Shown one piece after another: positions 47,787 through 56,691 of a stretch of DNA of 64,000 bases. A program made the translations under genes and the position numbers. Source of the stretch: Gemmatimonadota bacterium (GTDB lineage Bacteria; Gemmatimonadota; Gemmatimonadetes; Longimicrobiales; Gaopeijiaceae); assembly GCA_022823225.1 (NCBI GenBank), contig JAJDXM010000065.1:36978-100977 (forward strand), written 5' to 3'. The notes below the pieces were generated by a model that worked only from the letters and a program-made list of their open reading frames with translations, was not told the DNA's origin and did not search any database. Numbering within the stretch: the stretch's first letter is position 1; every line of letters starts with the position of its first letter.

Positions 47787-49190
47787 TCAGCCGGGCAGGT
47801 CGGGCGGCTCGGGCCCCCGCGACACCGAGTCGAACCGGGTATAGATCTTGTGGAAATACAGGCTGATCGGTCCTGTGGGGCCGTTGCGCTGTTTCGACAC
47901 GATGAGCTCCGCCTTTCCCTCCAGCGAATTGCCGTCCTTGTCGGTTGGCCCGTGATAGTACTCGGGGCGGTACAGGAACATCACCAGGTCGGCGTCCTGT
48001 TCGATCGATCCGCTCTCGCGCAGGTCGGAGAGCTGGGGCCGCTTGTCGGGCCGCTGTTCGGGCGCGCGGCTCAACTGGCTCAGCGCGATCAGCGGGACCT
48101 CCAGCTCGCGTGCGAGCGCCTTGAGACCCCGCGAGATCTCGCTGACCTCCTGGACGCGGCTTTCCTTGCGCGTGGATCCGGACATGAGCTGCATGTAGTC
48201 CACGACCACGAGTCCCAGATCCGATTCCGCCTTCAGGCGCCGCGCTTTCGCCTTCATCTCCAGGACATTGCCGGTCGGGGAGTCGTCAATCCAGATCGGA
48301 GCCGCGTTGAGATGGCCGGCCGCGCGCGCAAGCCGCGGGTATTCATCGCCCTCCAGCCGACCGCGCCGCAGCCTCTGGGCATCGACCCGGGCTTCCGCGC
48401 AGAGAAACCGCTGGACGAGCTGCTCCTTCGACATTTCGAGGCTGAAGATCGCGACGGGCTTCTCCCGTTCGATCGCGACGAACTGGGCGACGTTGAGGGC
48501 CCACGACGTCTTGCCCATCGACGGACGGCCGGCCACGACCACGAGATCACCGGGCTGCAAGCCGGTCGTCATCCGGTCCAGTTCGGGGAAGCCGGTCGCG
48601 AGTCCCGAAACCCCGTCGGGGTTCTCCTGGAGCCGCTCGATGTGCTCGAAGGTTGGCCAGAGCACTTCCTTGATCCACACGAACCCGTCGCGGCCACGGG
48701 ACTGGGACACCCCGAAAACCCGCTGTTCGGCCTGGTCGAGGATCTCCTTGACCTCCCGCTCGCCCGGCTCGTAGACATCCCGGACGATCGTCTGGGCCGC
48801 GTCGATCAGCCTGCGCAGGAGCGCCTTGTCCCGAACGATGCGGGCATGGTACTCGATGTTCGCGGCGGTGGGGACCGCGTCCAGGAGTGAAGCCAGGTAT
48901 TCCAGCCCCCCCGCGTTCTCCAGCTCCCCCGCGTTCTTGAGCTCGTCCGACACGGTGACGGGATCGATGACCGCGCCGCGCTCGAAGAGCCTGGCCATGG
49001 AGCGGAAGAGTCGCCGGTGCGCCTCCCGGTGGAACATCGAGTCGTCGATGAAGTCGACGACCTTCGAAGCCGCTTCCCCGTCGATCAGCATCCCCCCCAG
49101 CACCGACGCCTCCGCCTCCGGCGAGAACGGCGGCTGGCGATCGTACCCGGCGCCCTCGGCGGTCGGCTGGATTGGGATGGGCTCGCTCAC
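47787..49190 (-). CDS. dnaB: Replicative DNA helicase
   Basis: This 467-residue RecA-fold hexameric helicase has an N-terminal domain (SPEAEASVLGGMLID) and the Walker A motif GRPSMGKTSWALNVA. Walker B follows (LGLVVVDYMQLM), then SQLSRAPEQRPDKRPQLSDL. No intein interrupts it. It unwinds DNA at the replication fork. The neighbours are not replication genes. Confidence 0.94.
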   Translation of the reverse strand: MSEPIPIQPTAEGAGYDRQPPFSPEAEASVLGGMLIDGEAASKVVDFIDDSMFHREAHRRLFRSMARLFERGAVIDPVTVSDELKNAGELENAGGLEYLASLLDAVPTAANIEYHARIVRDKALLRRLIDAAQTIVRDVYEPGEREVKEILDQAEQRVFGVSQSRGRDGFVWIKEVLWPTFEHIERLQENPDGVSGLATGFPELDRMTTGLQPGDLVVVAGRPSMGKTSWALNVAQFVAIEREKPVAIFSLEMSKEQLVQRFLCAEARVDAQRLRRGRLEGDEYPRLARAAGHLNAAPIWIDDSPTGNVLEMKAKARRLKAESDLGLVVVDYMQLMSGSTRKESRVQEVSEISRGLKALARELEVPLIALSQLSRAPEQRPDKRPQLSDLRESGSIEQDADLVMFLYRPEYYHGPTDKDGNSLEGKAELIVSKQRNGPTGPISLYFHKIYTRFDSVSRGPEPPDLPG

Positions 49191-49236
49191 GTTGTCTCTT
49201 CCTGGCCCTTCTGTATTCGTGCCGCGCGGACTCCGG

Positions 49237-49995
49237 TCAGGCCCCGTCCATTACCTGGCGGAGCAGCTGCAGGTCGCTCCAGCAGAGCCGGTTCAGACCG
49301 GGGTTCCGCAGCAGGGCCGCGGGGTGATAGGTGACCACCAGGGGCACCCCCTGATAACTGTACACTTCCCCCCGCAGCTTGCCCAATGGTCCGGTTGTTG
49401 AAGTGAGCCACTGAGCCGCAAAGGATCCCACCGCAAGGAGGACTTCGGGAGCCACCAACTCGATCTGCCGCTTCAGGATCGGAGCGCAGGATTCGATTTC
49501 GCCGGGGAGCGGATCCCGGTTTCCCGGCGGGCGGCACTTCAGCACGTTGCAGATGTAGACGGAGTCCGCTCGCGAAAGCCCCACGGCGGCCAGCATCAGG
49601 TCGAGCAGCTTGCCCGCCTGCCCCACGAACGGCAGGCCGGTCGCGTCCTCGCGCGCTCCCGGCGCTTCGCCGACCACCATGAGCCGCGCTTCCGGATTGC
49701 CGTCCGAAAAGACAACTTGCCTGCGCCCTCCCGCAAGGGCGCAGCGGGTGCAGGCGAGCGCCAGGTTCCGGAGCCTGTCGTAATCGGCGGAGGCGAACTC
49801 CGGTGCCGCGGCCGCCACCGCCGGGTGGGCGGCTTGCGCTGAGACGGCTCCAACGGCACCTCGTCTTCGCAACAGGGTCATCATTTCTCCGGGTTCCAGG
49901 CCTGAGGGGAGGATCGCCGGCTCCCCGATCCGCCTCCGCTGGTCAAGGTACTCCGCCAGGCGGGTTCCGGGGTCCCGGGTCACGCGCGCGCTCAT
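49237..49995 (-). CDS. Family 4/5-type iron-sulfur uracil-DNA glycosylase
   Basis: This 252-residue DNA repair enzyme has VVGEAPGAREDATGLPFVGQ at the active site, VLKCRPPGNRDPLPGE and YHPAALLRNPGLN. Cysteines in ACTRCALAGGR, NVLKC and ESCAP fit the [4Fe-4S] ligands of family 4. About 70 poorly conserved residues precede the core. The ATG at 49995 overlaps the coaBC stop codon. Confidence 0.9.
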   Translation of the reverse strand: MSARVTRDPGTRLAEYLDQRRRIGEPAILPSGLEPGEMMTLLRRRGAVGAVSAQAAHPAVAAAAPEFASADYDRLRNLALACTRCALAGGRRQVVFSDGNPEARLMVVGEAPGAREDATGLPFVGQAGKLLDLMLAAVGLSRADSVYICNVLKCRPPGNRDPLPGEIESCAPILKRQIELVAPEVLLAVGSFAAQWLTSTTGPLGKLRGEVYSYQGVPLVVTYHPAALLRNPGLNRLCWSDLQLLRQVMDGA

Positions 49996-51347
49996 CCCCG
50001 GCTCGCCTCCTGCCGCTCCGGAAGCAGTGCCTCCACGGCGTCCAGTATCTGCCAGGCGGCCGCAAACTTCGACATCAGCGGCAATTCGCGAGGAGGCATG
50101 TCCCTTCCAAGAATCGTGATGCGGTTGGTGTCCGCTTCGAATCCGGCATCGGGCCTGCCCGCCGGGTTGGCGACGACCAGGTCGAACCCCTTGGCCGCCA
50201 GCTTTCCCGCGGCGCGTGCGACCAGATTGCTGGTCTCGAGCGCGAAACCGACCGATACGCTCCCGGACCTCATCCGCGTCCCCGACTCGGCCGCGATATC
50301 GGGATTCGCCACAAGATCCAGGGCGAATCCCGGGCCGGCCTCCTGCCGCTTGAGCTTGTCGCTGAGGGGGGAGCGGGGCCGGTAGTCGGCCACCGCCGCG
50401 GCGTGCACGGCCACGTCCATCTCCTCCACGATGTCCAACACGGCATCGCGCATCTCGCGCGCGGTCTCGACCCGGATGGCGGCCACCCCCGGGGGGGCGG
50501 CGAGAGAGGTCGGCCCCGTCACCAGCGTCACGGCCGCCCCCCGCAGCCACGCGGCGCGGGCAAGAGCGGCGGCCATCTTCCCCGACGAGCGGTTGCCGAG
50601 GTATCTGACCGCATCGACCGGCTCCCGCGTTCCGCCCCCGGTGACCAGCACGCGCCTGCCCGCCAGCTCACCCCCCGCCCCCAGGGCCCGCCCCACCGCG
50701 TCCACGATTTCCGCGGGCTCGGCCATGCGGCCCGGCCCGCTGCCCTCGCCTGCCGCCAGGCGACCATCGCCCGGACCCACCCGGTGGTAGTGCGGCACCT
50801 CCTCCAGACGGGCAAGATTGCGCCGGGTGCGGGGGTGCGCGTACATGCGGTCGTTCATGGCGGGCGCCACCACGACCGGCGCGCCGGTCGCGACCAGGAC
50901 GGTCGTGAGAAGGTCGCTGGCGCGTCCGCTCGCGGCCCGCGCGATGAAGTCCGCCGTCGCGGGGGCGACGCAGACGCAGTCCGCACCTCCGCCAAGCAAG
51001 ATGTGCATCGCCGCCCCCCCAACCGCGAAGATGTCGAGCAGGGGCCCGCGCCCGGTGACCCCCTCGAAGGACAGCGGCGCCACAAAGTTGCGGGCGGCCT
51101 CGGTGAGCACCACGTCGACGCTGGCCCCCAGAAGCGTCAGATCACGGGCGACCTGGACGGACTTGTATGCCGCGATCCCCCCGCAGACGCCCAGTGCGAC
51201 CCTCCTGCCGTGCCAGGGCGGACCCGGTTCCCTCGCGTCCCGGAGCGGCGTCGGCGGACCCGAACCTGTTTCGGGCGCGTGCGGACCCCCCTGCACCGTG
51301 GAGCCATCCGGCCCGCCGGCGCCGGACGGGGGGCCGCCGGACAACAC
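49992..51347 (-). CDS. coaBC: Bifunctional phosphopantothenoylcysteine decarboxylase/synthase
   Basis: This protein of up to 451 residues makes 4'-phosphopantetheine in CoA synthesis. The N-terminal flavoprotein half shows ALGVCGGIAAYKSVQVARDL, CVAPATADFIAR and PAMNDRMY. The C-terminal ligase half has VLVTGGGTREPVDAVRYLGN and VANPAGRPDAGFEADTNRI. The substrate-clamp region reads LAAGEGSGPGRM without the cysteine of the E. coli protein, a variation also known elsewhere. The outermost start is a GTG at 51347, six bases after rpoZ; the first 45 residues are Gly/Pro-rich. Confidence 0.92.
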   Translation of the reverse strand: MLSGGPPSGAGGPDGSTVQGGPHAPETGSGPPTPLRDAREPGPPWHGRRVALGVCGGIAAYKSVQVARDLTLLGASVDVVLTEAARNFVAPLSFEGVTGRGPLLDIFAVGGAAMHILLGGGADCVCVAPATADFIARAASGRASDLLTTVLVATGAPVVVAPAMNDRMYAHPRTRRNLARLEEVPHYHRVGPGDGRLAAGEGSGPGRMAEPAEIVDAVGRALGAGGELAGRRVLVTGGGTREPVDAVRYLGNRSSGKMAAALARAAWLRGAAVTLVTGPTSLAAPPGVAAIRVETAREMRDAVLDIVEEMDVAVHAAAVADYRPRSPLSDKLKRQEAGPGFALDLVANPDIAAESGTRMRSGSVSVGFALETSNLVARAAGKLAAKGFDLVVANPAGRPDAGFEADTNRITILGRDMPPRELPLMSKFAAAWQILDAVEALLPERQEASRG

Positions 51348-51353
51348 GGAGGA

Positions 51354-51572
51354 TTATCCCGCGTCTGGACGCCGGCGCCGTACGAGGCGGTACTCGACCT
51401 GGCCCGAAGTGATCGCCTCGAGGGCGCGGGTGGAGAGCTTCTTCTGGTCCTGGAGCGGAAGGGCGTCGTGCGGCAGGAGGTTCAGCTCCCGCGCATATTT
51501 GGCCGCTACCAGCACACCCTGGTACTTGCTCTGATTGTGCCTGGCGATCTCGCCAGGGGTGAAGACTCTCAT
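51354..51572 (-). CDS. rpoZ: RNA polymerase omega subunit
   Basis: This 72-residue protein has the omega features KYQGVLVAAKYARELN and TRALEAITSGQVEYRLVRRR. It lies between gmk and coaBC, the order gmk-rpoZ-coaBC being common in bacteria and strongly supporting the call. It stabilises the beta' subunit. Confidence 0.88.
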   Translation of the reverse strand: MRVFTPGEIARHNQSKYQGVLVAAKYARELNLLPHDALPLQDQKKLSTRALEAITSGQVEYRLVRRRRPDAG

Positions 51573-51608
51573 CGTGTATCTCCTTGCTGCGCCCCGGCGC
51601 CGCGGGGA

Positions 51609-52265
51609 CTATCCACGGCCTGCAAGGCGCATGATCTCCGAACGCGCGGCCTTCTCAAGGGCCTGGCGAAGCCTCGCGGGCCGCTCCGCGTCGCGGCGCC
51701 TGCCCGCTCCGCCCTCCACGAGAGCCAGCACCTCGTCGACGGCGTCGTCCAGATTCGCGTTGACAACGAATTCCGTGAAGAACGGAGCCTCGGCAAGCTC
51801 ACCCAGCGCGGTACGCAGACGTCGTGCGATCTCTGCCGGTGACTCCGTCCCCCTCCCCGCCAGGCGCGCAATCCATTCCTCCGGCCCGGGGGGGAGAATG
51901 AAGATAACCAACGCTGCGTCCGCGCGCCTCATCAGCTGCCGGGCACCCTGTATGTCGATGTCCAGGACCGGGGCCGGCGAAAACTCCTCGGCGGGCATGA
52001 GATTGGCGGCCGGCGTCCCGTAGTACTCCCCGTGCACCTCCGCCCACTCGGCCAGTTCTCCGGCCGCGATCATCGCCTCGAATTCCGTCCGGGAGCGAAA
52101 GGAATACTCGCGGCCATCGCGTTCTCCCCCGCGGGGAGCGCGGGTCGTCACGGACACCGAAAAGGCGAAGCGGGCGGGGTCCTTCGCGACGAGGCGGGCC
52201 GCGATCGAGGTCTTGCCGGCTCCCGACGGACCCACGAGCACCACAGGACCGCGGCCGGCGCTCAC
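51609..52265 (-). CDS. gmk: Guanylate kinase
   Basis: This 218-residue enzyme phosphorylates GMP. It has the P-loop VLVGPSGAGKTSIAARL, the GMP-binding SVTTRAPRGGERDGREYSF and EVHGEYYGTPAANL, and DIDIQGARQLMRR. The start is a GTG overlapping the yicC stop codon (GTGA). The C-terminus is slightly extended with basic residues. Confidence 0.93.
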   Translation of the reverse strand: MSAGRGPVVLVGPSGAGKTSIAARLVAKDPARFAFSVSVTTRAPRGGERDGREYSFRSRTEFEAMIAAGELAEWAEVHGEYYGTPAANLMPAEEFSPAPVLDIDIQGARQLMRRADAALVIFILPPGPEEWIARLAGRGTESPAEIARRLRTALGELAEAPFFTEFVVNANLDDAVDEVLALVEGGAGRRRDAERPARLRQALEKAARSEIMRLAGRG

Positions 52266-53170
52266 TCCACGTTCTCCAACTGCTCCCGAAGACGCTCCAG
52301 CTCCTCCTTGACCCGGATCGCGGCGGCCGCGATCGCGGCGTCGTTGGCCTTCGCCCCGACCGTGTTCGCCTCCCGGTGCATCTCCTGCACCACGAACCCG
52401 AGTCGCTTCCCCACCTTGCCGCCGGGGCCCGGAGCATCGTCCAGCGTCTCCAGGAAGAGCGCCACATGAGAGCGCAGCCTGGCGACTTCCTCGGCGATGT
52501 CCCACCGCTCCGCCAGATACGCAATCTCGCGCGCCAGCCGCTCCTCGTCGGCCGCCACGTCCCCGGCGAGCGCTTCGGTCCTGGCCCGGACCCGATCGCG
52601 CTCCCGCACCAGGCGCCGTGGGGCGAGGGTCTCGATCACCTCCGTCTCGGCCTCGATCCGACCGACGCTCCGCCGCAACACCTTCTCCAGCCGCCGCCCC
52701 TCCACCTCCCGCATCTCGAGCACGGCGCAGAGCGCAGCGTCCAGACACGACATCAGCCCTTCGGCGTGCGGCGCGCCGCCATCTTCCGCCGGGGCGTCGA
52801 TCCTGAGCACCCCGGGCAGCCGGGCCAGCGTGTTGACGTCGAGACCGCCTTCAAGACCCAGCACAACTTTCGCTTCACCGAGCAGTTCGGCCCAACTCCG
52901 CGCCTGCTCCAGATCGAGCACCGGTGTCCCGGCGTCGGCGCGGTCCGGGCGTTCGCACGCCACCGAGAGAGACACCGCACCCCGCGACAGGGCCCCGCGC
53001 ACCTTCTCCATCACGCCGGGGCGCAGCTCCTCCCACCCGCGCGGGAGACTCGCCGAGATGCTCAGGTGGCGGTGGTTCAGCGTGCGGACCTCCGCGCGGA
53101 GCACCCGCTTGTCCGTCAGCGTGACCTGCGCGGTTCCGTACCCCGTCATGCTTCGTATCATGCGCGGCAT
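52262..53170 (-). CDS. yicC: YicC/YloC-family endoribonuclease
   Basis: This 302-residue protein has the N-terminal YicC signature MIRSMTGYGTAQV and LRAEVRTLNHRHL. The C-terminal DUF1732 part shows RLREEIAYLAER-type (RLAREIAYLAERWDIAEEVA) and VGKRLGFVVQEMHREANTVG. The family has been linked to RNA decay and stress. It is seven bases downstream of the outer-membrane gene and overlaps gmk, the usual partner. Confidence 0.92.
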   Translation of the reverse strand: MPRMIRSMTGYGTAQVTLTDKRVLRAEVRTLNHRHLSISASLPRGWEELRPGVMEKVRGALSRGAVSLSVACERPDRADAGTPVLDLEQARSWAELLGEAKVVLGLEGGLDVNTLARLPGVLRIDAPAEDGGAPHAEGLMSCLDAALCAVLEMREVEGRRLEKVLRRSVGRIEAETEVIETLAPRRLVRERDRVRARTEALAGDVAADEERLAREIAYLAERWDIAEEVARLRSHVALFLETLDDAPGPGGKVGKRLGFVVQEMHREANTVGAKANDAAIAAAAIRVKEELERLREQLENVE

Positions 53171-53177
53171 CCCCCAT

Positions 53178-55172
53178 TCAGTTCCAGAAGGTCCAGCGAA
53201 CCCCGTAGAAGCCGCGGGTGATCGGCAGCAGCCTCCCCGGCACGTCCTGGTTGTTCTTCCGGTAGGTCACATTCTCGATCGTCGCGAAAATGTTCAGTTC
53301 GAGCACCCGAATCTGCAGGCGGAAATACCAGTCCTGATAGAACGGGACCACCGACGGCGCGCCCGCCGGGCCGTCGCCCGTGCCGGGCGCAGGCGGAGGC
53401 GGGCCGTCCGGCAGCGGGACCTTCATCTCCGCACGTCCCCTCGCTCCCAGGTCCACCCAGAATTCCAGGTTGCCGGTCGGGAAGTAGCGCCGGTGGAAGG
53501 TGAAGCTGCCCCGGTACTGATGTTCGGGGAAGTAGAGCGATCCCACGGCGGTCGAGTCCTCCGCCTCCCACAGCTGCACCTCGCCCAGGAAATACAGGCC
53601 CGGGGGCCAGAGCGGGATGCGTCCCATCACCTCGATGCCGCGACGCTCCGGCTGGGGCAGCACGAGGCCTCCCCGGTCGAAAAGCAGCTGCGTGGGCCAG
53701 ATGGAATCGGCCTCAACCGTGACCAGGGCCCCGGTGAGCTCGATCCCGCGCCAGCCGAGCCGCGCCCCGAGCCGGGTTCCGCCACGGTCCGTGAAGCGGC
53801 TGGCCGGACCCGCGTCCAGCGAATCGGGATCGGCCGAAGAGGTGTCGGGACCCGCCGTGGCGTCGCCCGGGTCGGCATCCGTGGTGTCGACGGGCGGGGG
53901 CAGCGGCTTCAGGAAGGGGACCGACCGCGTCCCGCTGCCGTGTTCGGCGAAAAGCGCCACATACCGGACCGGCGTCACCCATGCGCTGAGGTCGAAGGAA
54001 TCGCCCGTCTGCCCGTCCCACGACTCCCGGCGCGCGCGCGCGGTCACACCGCCCCACCGGAGCGAGACGGCGGAGAGTTCGGCCGCAATCTCCCGGTCGA
54101 CGATCCCGGCCCCGTCGTTGAACCGGCCGGTCGCGCGCCCCCAGATCCCCCCATGCCCCGCGGACAGGCGCAGCCCGGTCTGTCCCCGCGACTCTGCCGT
54201 GTACGGAAAGGCCTCCAGGGTGTCGCCCGCGGCAACCGACGCGCCGGTGGCCCAGACTTCGGTCAGGAACGTGCCAACGGGAGCCCACCGCCCCTGCAGC
54301 GTCCAGTCGGAGCGGGTGACGGAACCCGGCGCATCGGTGAATGCATCCCGCTCCGTGCCCATTCGCCGCACCTCGAAGCCGAGTCCGGCACGGTCGCCCC
54401 GGTGCAGACTGTAGCGGAGCCAGCCACCGGTCACGGCGCCCGGCGTGTCCCGCCCCTGCGTATCGAGACGTTCAAGCGCCACTGCCGTCTTGCCGCCCAG
54501 GGCCCTGGGGAAGGAGAAGGTCGCGCGCAGGAGATTCGTGTCGAGGTCGCCGGTGCCCGCCTCGATCAGGGTCATCGGCCGGGGGTCGGTGTGCTCTTGG
54601 CGGGTGAGGTGGACCTCCAGCCCTCCCGGACGCCGAATGACGCGAACACCCCCCAGCCCCGAAACGGGGATCCGGTTGAGGTCCGGCACCGCGCCCTCCA
54701 GCGGCAGGTGCTCCACCCCGTCGTAGTACAGGCGCAATCCTCCCCCGGAATAGCCTGTCGGAAAGACCGTGGCGGCGGCACCGTAGTCCCCGCTCCGGAC
54801 CGACACCAGTCCCGGAATGTCCGCAAGCAGCTCCCACAGCGTCTGGGCTCGGGTGCCCATCAGTTCTTCACGGTCCCAGGCGAGTATGCCCGTCAGGTAC
54901 CCCTCCGGCGCAGGGTCGGGGAGGGTGGGAAGCACCGGGGGCCGGGGAATGCTGTCCGCCGCCGAGACGGTGTCCGCCGACAGAGAATCGGCGACCTGGG
55001 TGGAGTCCGCCTGCGTGGAATCGCCACGCGCGGCGAGGCTGTCAGGATCCTGGGCCGCCGCGGAAACAGGCGGGAGGGCCGGAAGGAAGACCAACGCCGT
55101 CAGACAACCGGCCCACACCCGCAACCCCGCCCCCGCACCCGCGCTCAGAGCCCGCTCCTCGCGCATACCCAT
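53178..55172 (-). CDS. TonB-dependent-receptor-like outer membrane protein
   Basis: This 664-residue protein has a signal peptide (cleavage near PPVSAAAQ) and a Ser/Asp/Thr-rich segment (LAARGDSTQADSTQVADSLS). A plug-like domain follows (TLWELLADIPGLVSVRSGD, LYYDGVEHLPLEGA, IPVSGLGGVRVIRRP). The rest is a beta-strand-rich barrel ending RGFYGVRWTFWN, with a terminal aromatic-polar pattern typical of outer-membrane barrels. The substrate is unknown. It begins inside the end of pepA (28-base overlap) and is followed by yicC, an odd place for such a gene. Confidence 0.8.
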   Translation of the reverse strand: MGMREERALSAGAGAGLRVWAGCLTALVFLPALPPVSAAAQDPDSLAARGDSTQADSTQVADSLSADTVSAADSIPRPPVLPTLPDPAPEGYLTGILAWDREELMGTRAQTLWELLADIPGLVSVRSGDYGAAATVFPTGYSGGGLRLYYDGVEHLPLEGAVPDLNRIPVSGLGGVRVIRRPGGLEVHLTRQEHTDPRPMTLIEAGTGDLDTNLLRATFSFPRALGGKTAVALERLDTQGRDTPGAVTGGWLRYSLHRGDRAGLGFEVRRMGTERDAFTDAPGSVTRSDWTLQGRWAPVGTFLTEVWATGASVAAGDTLEAFPYTAESRGQTGLRLSAGHGGIWGRATGRFNDGAGIVDREIAAELSAVSLRWGGVTARARRESWDGQTGDSFDLSAWVTPVRYVALFAEHGSGTRSVPFLKPLPPPVDTTDADPGDATAGPDTSSADPDSLDAGPASRFTDRGGTRLGARLGWRGIELTGALVTVEADSIWPTQLLFDRGGLVLPQPERRGIEVMGRIPLWPPGLYFLGEVQLWEAEDSTAVGSLYFPEHQYRGSFTFHRRYFPTGNLEFWVDLGARGRAEMKVPLPDGPPPPAPGTGDGPAGAPSVVPFYQDWYFRLQIRVLELNIFATIENVTYRKNNQDVPGRLLPITRGFYGVRWTFWN

Positions 55173-56662
55173 TCCAGGAGGAGCCGGCAGGGTGTGCCGT
55201 TCGGTCCGTTCCGCAGGTACGGCTTCTTCGTCGTGCCGTAGGCCGTTCCGGCGATGTCCAGGTGAGCCCAAGGGGTCTTGCCCGTGAATTCGGAGAGAAA
55301 GCATGCGGCGGTGATGGTGCCGGCCGAGCGTCCGCCGACGTTCTTCAGATCGGCCACACTGCTCCTGAGTTGCCTGCGGTACGGCGCGTCGAGGGGCAGC
55401 GGCCAGCAGGGCTCTCCGGCCAGATCCCCGGCGCGCCGCAACTCGGCCATGAGCTCCTCGTCGGTGCCGAGCAGCGCCGAACGATGGTGCCCGAGCGCGA
55501 CCACGCACGCGCCGGTGAGTGTCGCGCAGTCCACGATCGCCGCGGGATCCCAATCGGTGGCGTAGTCGAGCGCGTCGGCGAGAATCAGGCGCCCCTCGGC
55601 GTCGGTGTTGATCACCTCGATCGACTTCCCCGCGCGGCTGCCGATCACGTCGCCCGGCTTCGTCGCCGACCCGTTCAGCAGGTTCTCCGAGCTCGGAATC
55701 ACGCCGACGATGTTCGCGGGGACTCCCAAGCTTCCGACCGTGAGCATCGCGCCGATCACTGCGGCGCCTCCGGACATGTCGTACTTCATCTTCTCCATGC
55801 CCTTCGCAGGCTTGATGGAGATCCCGCCCGCATCGAAGGTCAGCCCCTTCCCCACCAGGACCAGAGGCGCGTCTCCGGGTTCGCCCCCGCTGTGCCTGAG
55901 CACGATCAGCCGCGGCTCCTCGTCCGAACCCCTCGAGACGGCGAGAAGCGCCTCCATCCCCTCGCCGGCCATCTCGGCGGGACCGAGCACCGCCGCCTCG
56001 AGCCCGGCCTCCCCGGCGATCCGCACCGCCTCGGCCGCGAGGTGGGCCGGCGTCGCGACGTTCCCGGGACGCGCCTGCAGCGTCCGCGCCGCGTTCTCCC
56101 CGGTCGCGAATGCGTGGCCGATCCGGACGCCGCGCTCGAGCTCGGGCGACGCCGGAGCCACCAGCACTGCCGACGCCACCACGGGGGGCCGCTCCTCCCC
56201 GGCAGCTTCGGCGTCGGCCTCTTCCACACCACCGGACCGCAGCTCGTCGAACCGCCACGCTGCCAGCACAAGCCCTTCGGCGGCAGCCTGGAACCCCCTC
56301 GCGCCGACCGTGTCCGGATCCGGAAACGCGAGGCACAGGGCCAGCGACCGCACCCTGCACCGCTCGGCCGCCCGCACCGCCCGGCCCGCCGCCACGCGCA
56401 GCTTCTCGGGGGTCAGCGCGCCGGAACTGCCCACGCCCAGGTACAGAACGCGCTGCGGCCCGCCCCGCCCCTCGCTGTACGCCAGAAGCCGGTCCCTCTC
56501 GCGACCCCGGAAATCGCCGGCCGACCGGGCGAGCGCCAGGGCACCCCCGACCAGCCGGTCCACCACCTCCAGTCCGTCCGCGGGACCGTCCGTCACCACC
56601 AGCACCGCCAGGAGCGGCGTGTCGATCCGCTCCGGCGCCCCGTGGCTCGTCTCAAGACGCAT
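55145..56662 (-). CDS. pepA: Leucyl aminopeptidase (M17 family)
   Basis: This 505-residue dinuclear metallopeptidase has metal and substrate ligands in VGKGLTFDAGGISIKP, MKYDMSGGAAVIGAM and the M17 signature NTDAEGRLILADAL. The N-terminal macro-like domain is more variable. It trims N-terminal residues in the cytoplasm. The ATG at 56662 is chosen; a GTG sits one codon before. It follows icd by 29 bases. Confidence 0.93.
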   Translation of the reverse strand: MRLETSHGAPERIDTPLLAVLVVTDGPADGLEVVDRLVGGALALARSAGDFRGRERDRLLAYSEGRGGPQRVLYLGVGSSGALTPEKLRVAAGRAVRAAERCRVRSLALCLAFPDPDTVGARGFQAAAEGLVLAAWRFDELRSGGVEEADAEAAGEERPPVVASAVLVAPASPELERGVRIGHAFATGENAARTLQARPGNVATPAHLAAEAVRIAGEAGLEAAVLGPAEMAGEGMEALLAVSRGSDEEPRLIVLRHSGGEPGDAPLVLVGKGLTFDAGGISIKPAKGMEKMKYDMSGGAAVIGAMLTVGSLGVPANIVGVIPSSENLLNGSATKPGDVIGSRAGKSIEVINTDAEGRLILADALDYATDWDPAAIVDCATLTGACVVALGHHRSALLGTDEELMAELRRAGDLAGEPCWPLPLDAPYRRQLRSSVADLKNVGGRSAGTITAACFLSEFTGKTPWAHLDIAGTAYGTTKKPYLRNGPNGTPCRLLLEWVCARSGL

Positions 56663-56691
56663 TACCGGTCCGCTCCGCCCGCTTCCACGGC

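Noticed and set aside
50686..50800. Loss of the conserved cysteine in the decarboxylase half of CoaBC
   Set aside because: The segment reads LAAGEGSGPGRM instead of the E. coli ACGD form, but several bacterial CoaBC proteins lack a cysteine there, so it is not evidence of inactivation.
53178..56360. An apparent 1,060-residue fusion joining the outer-membrane gene to a long upstream part
   Set aside because: The first 390 or so residues are an Arg/Gly-rich alternative frame of pepA. The true protein begins at its signal peptide at 55172.
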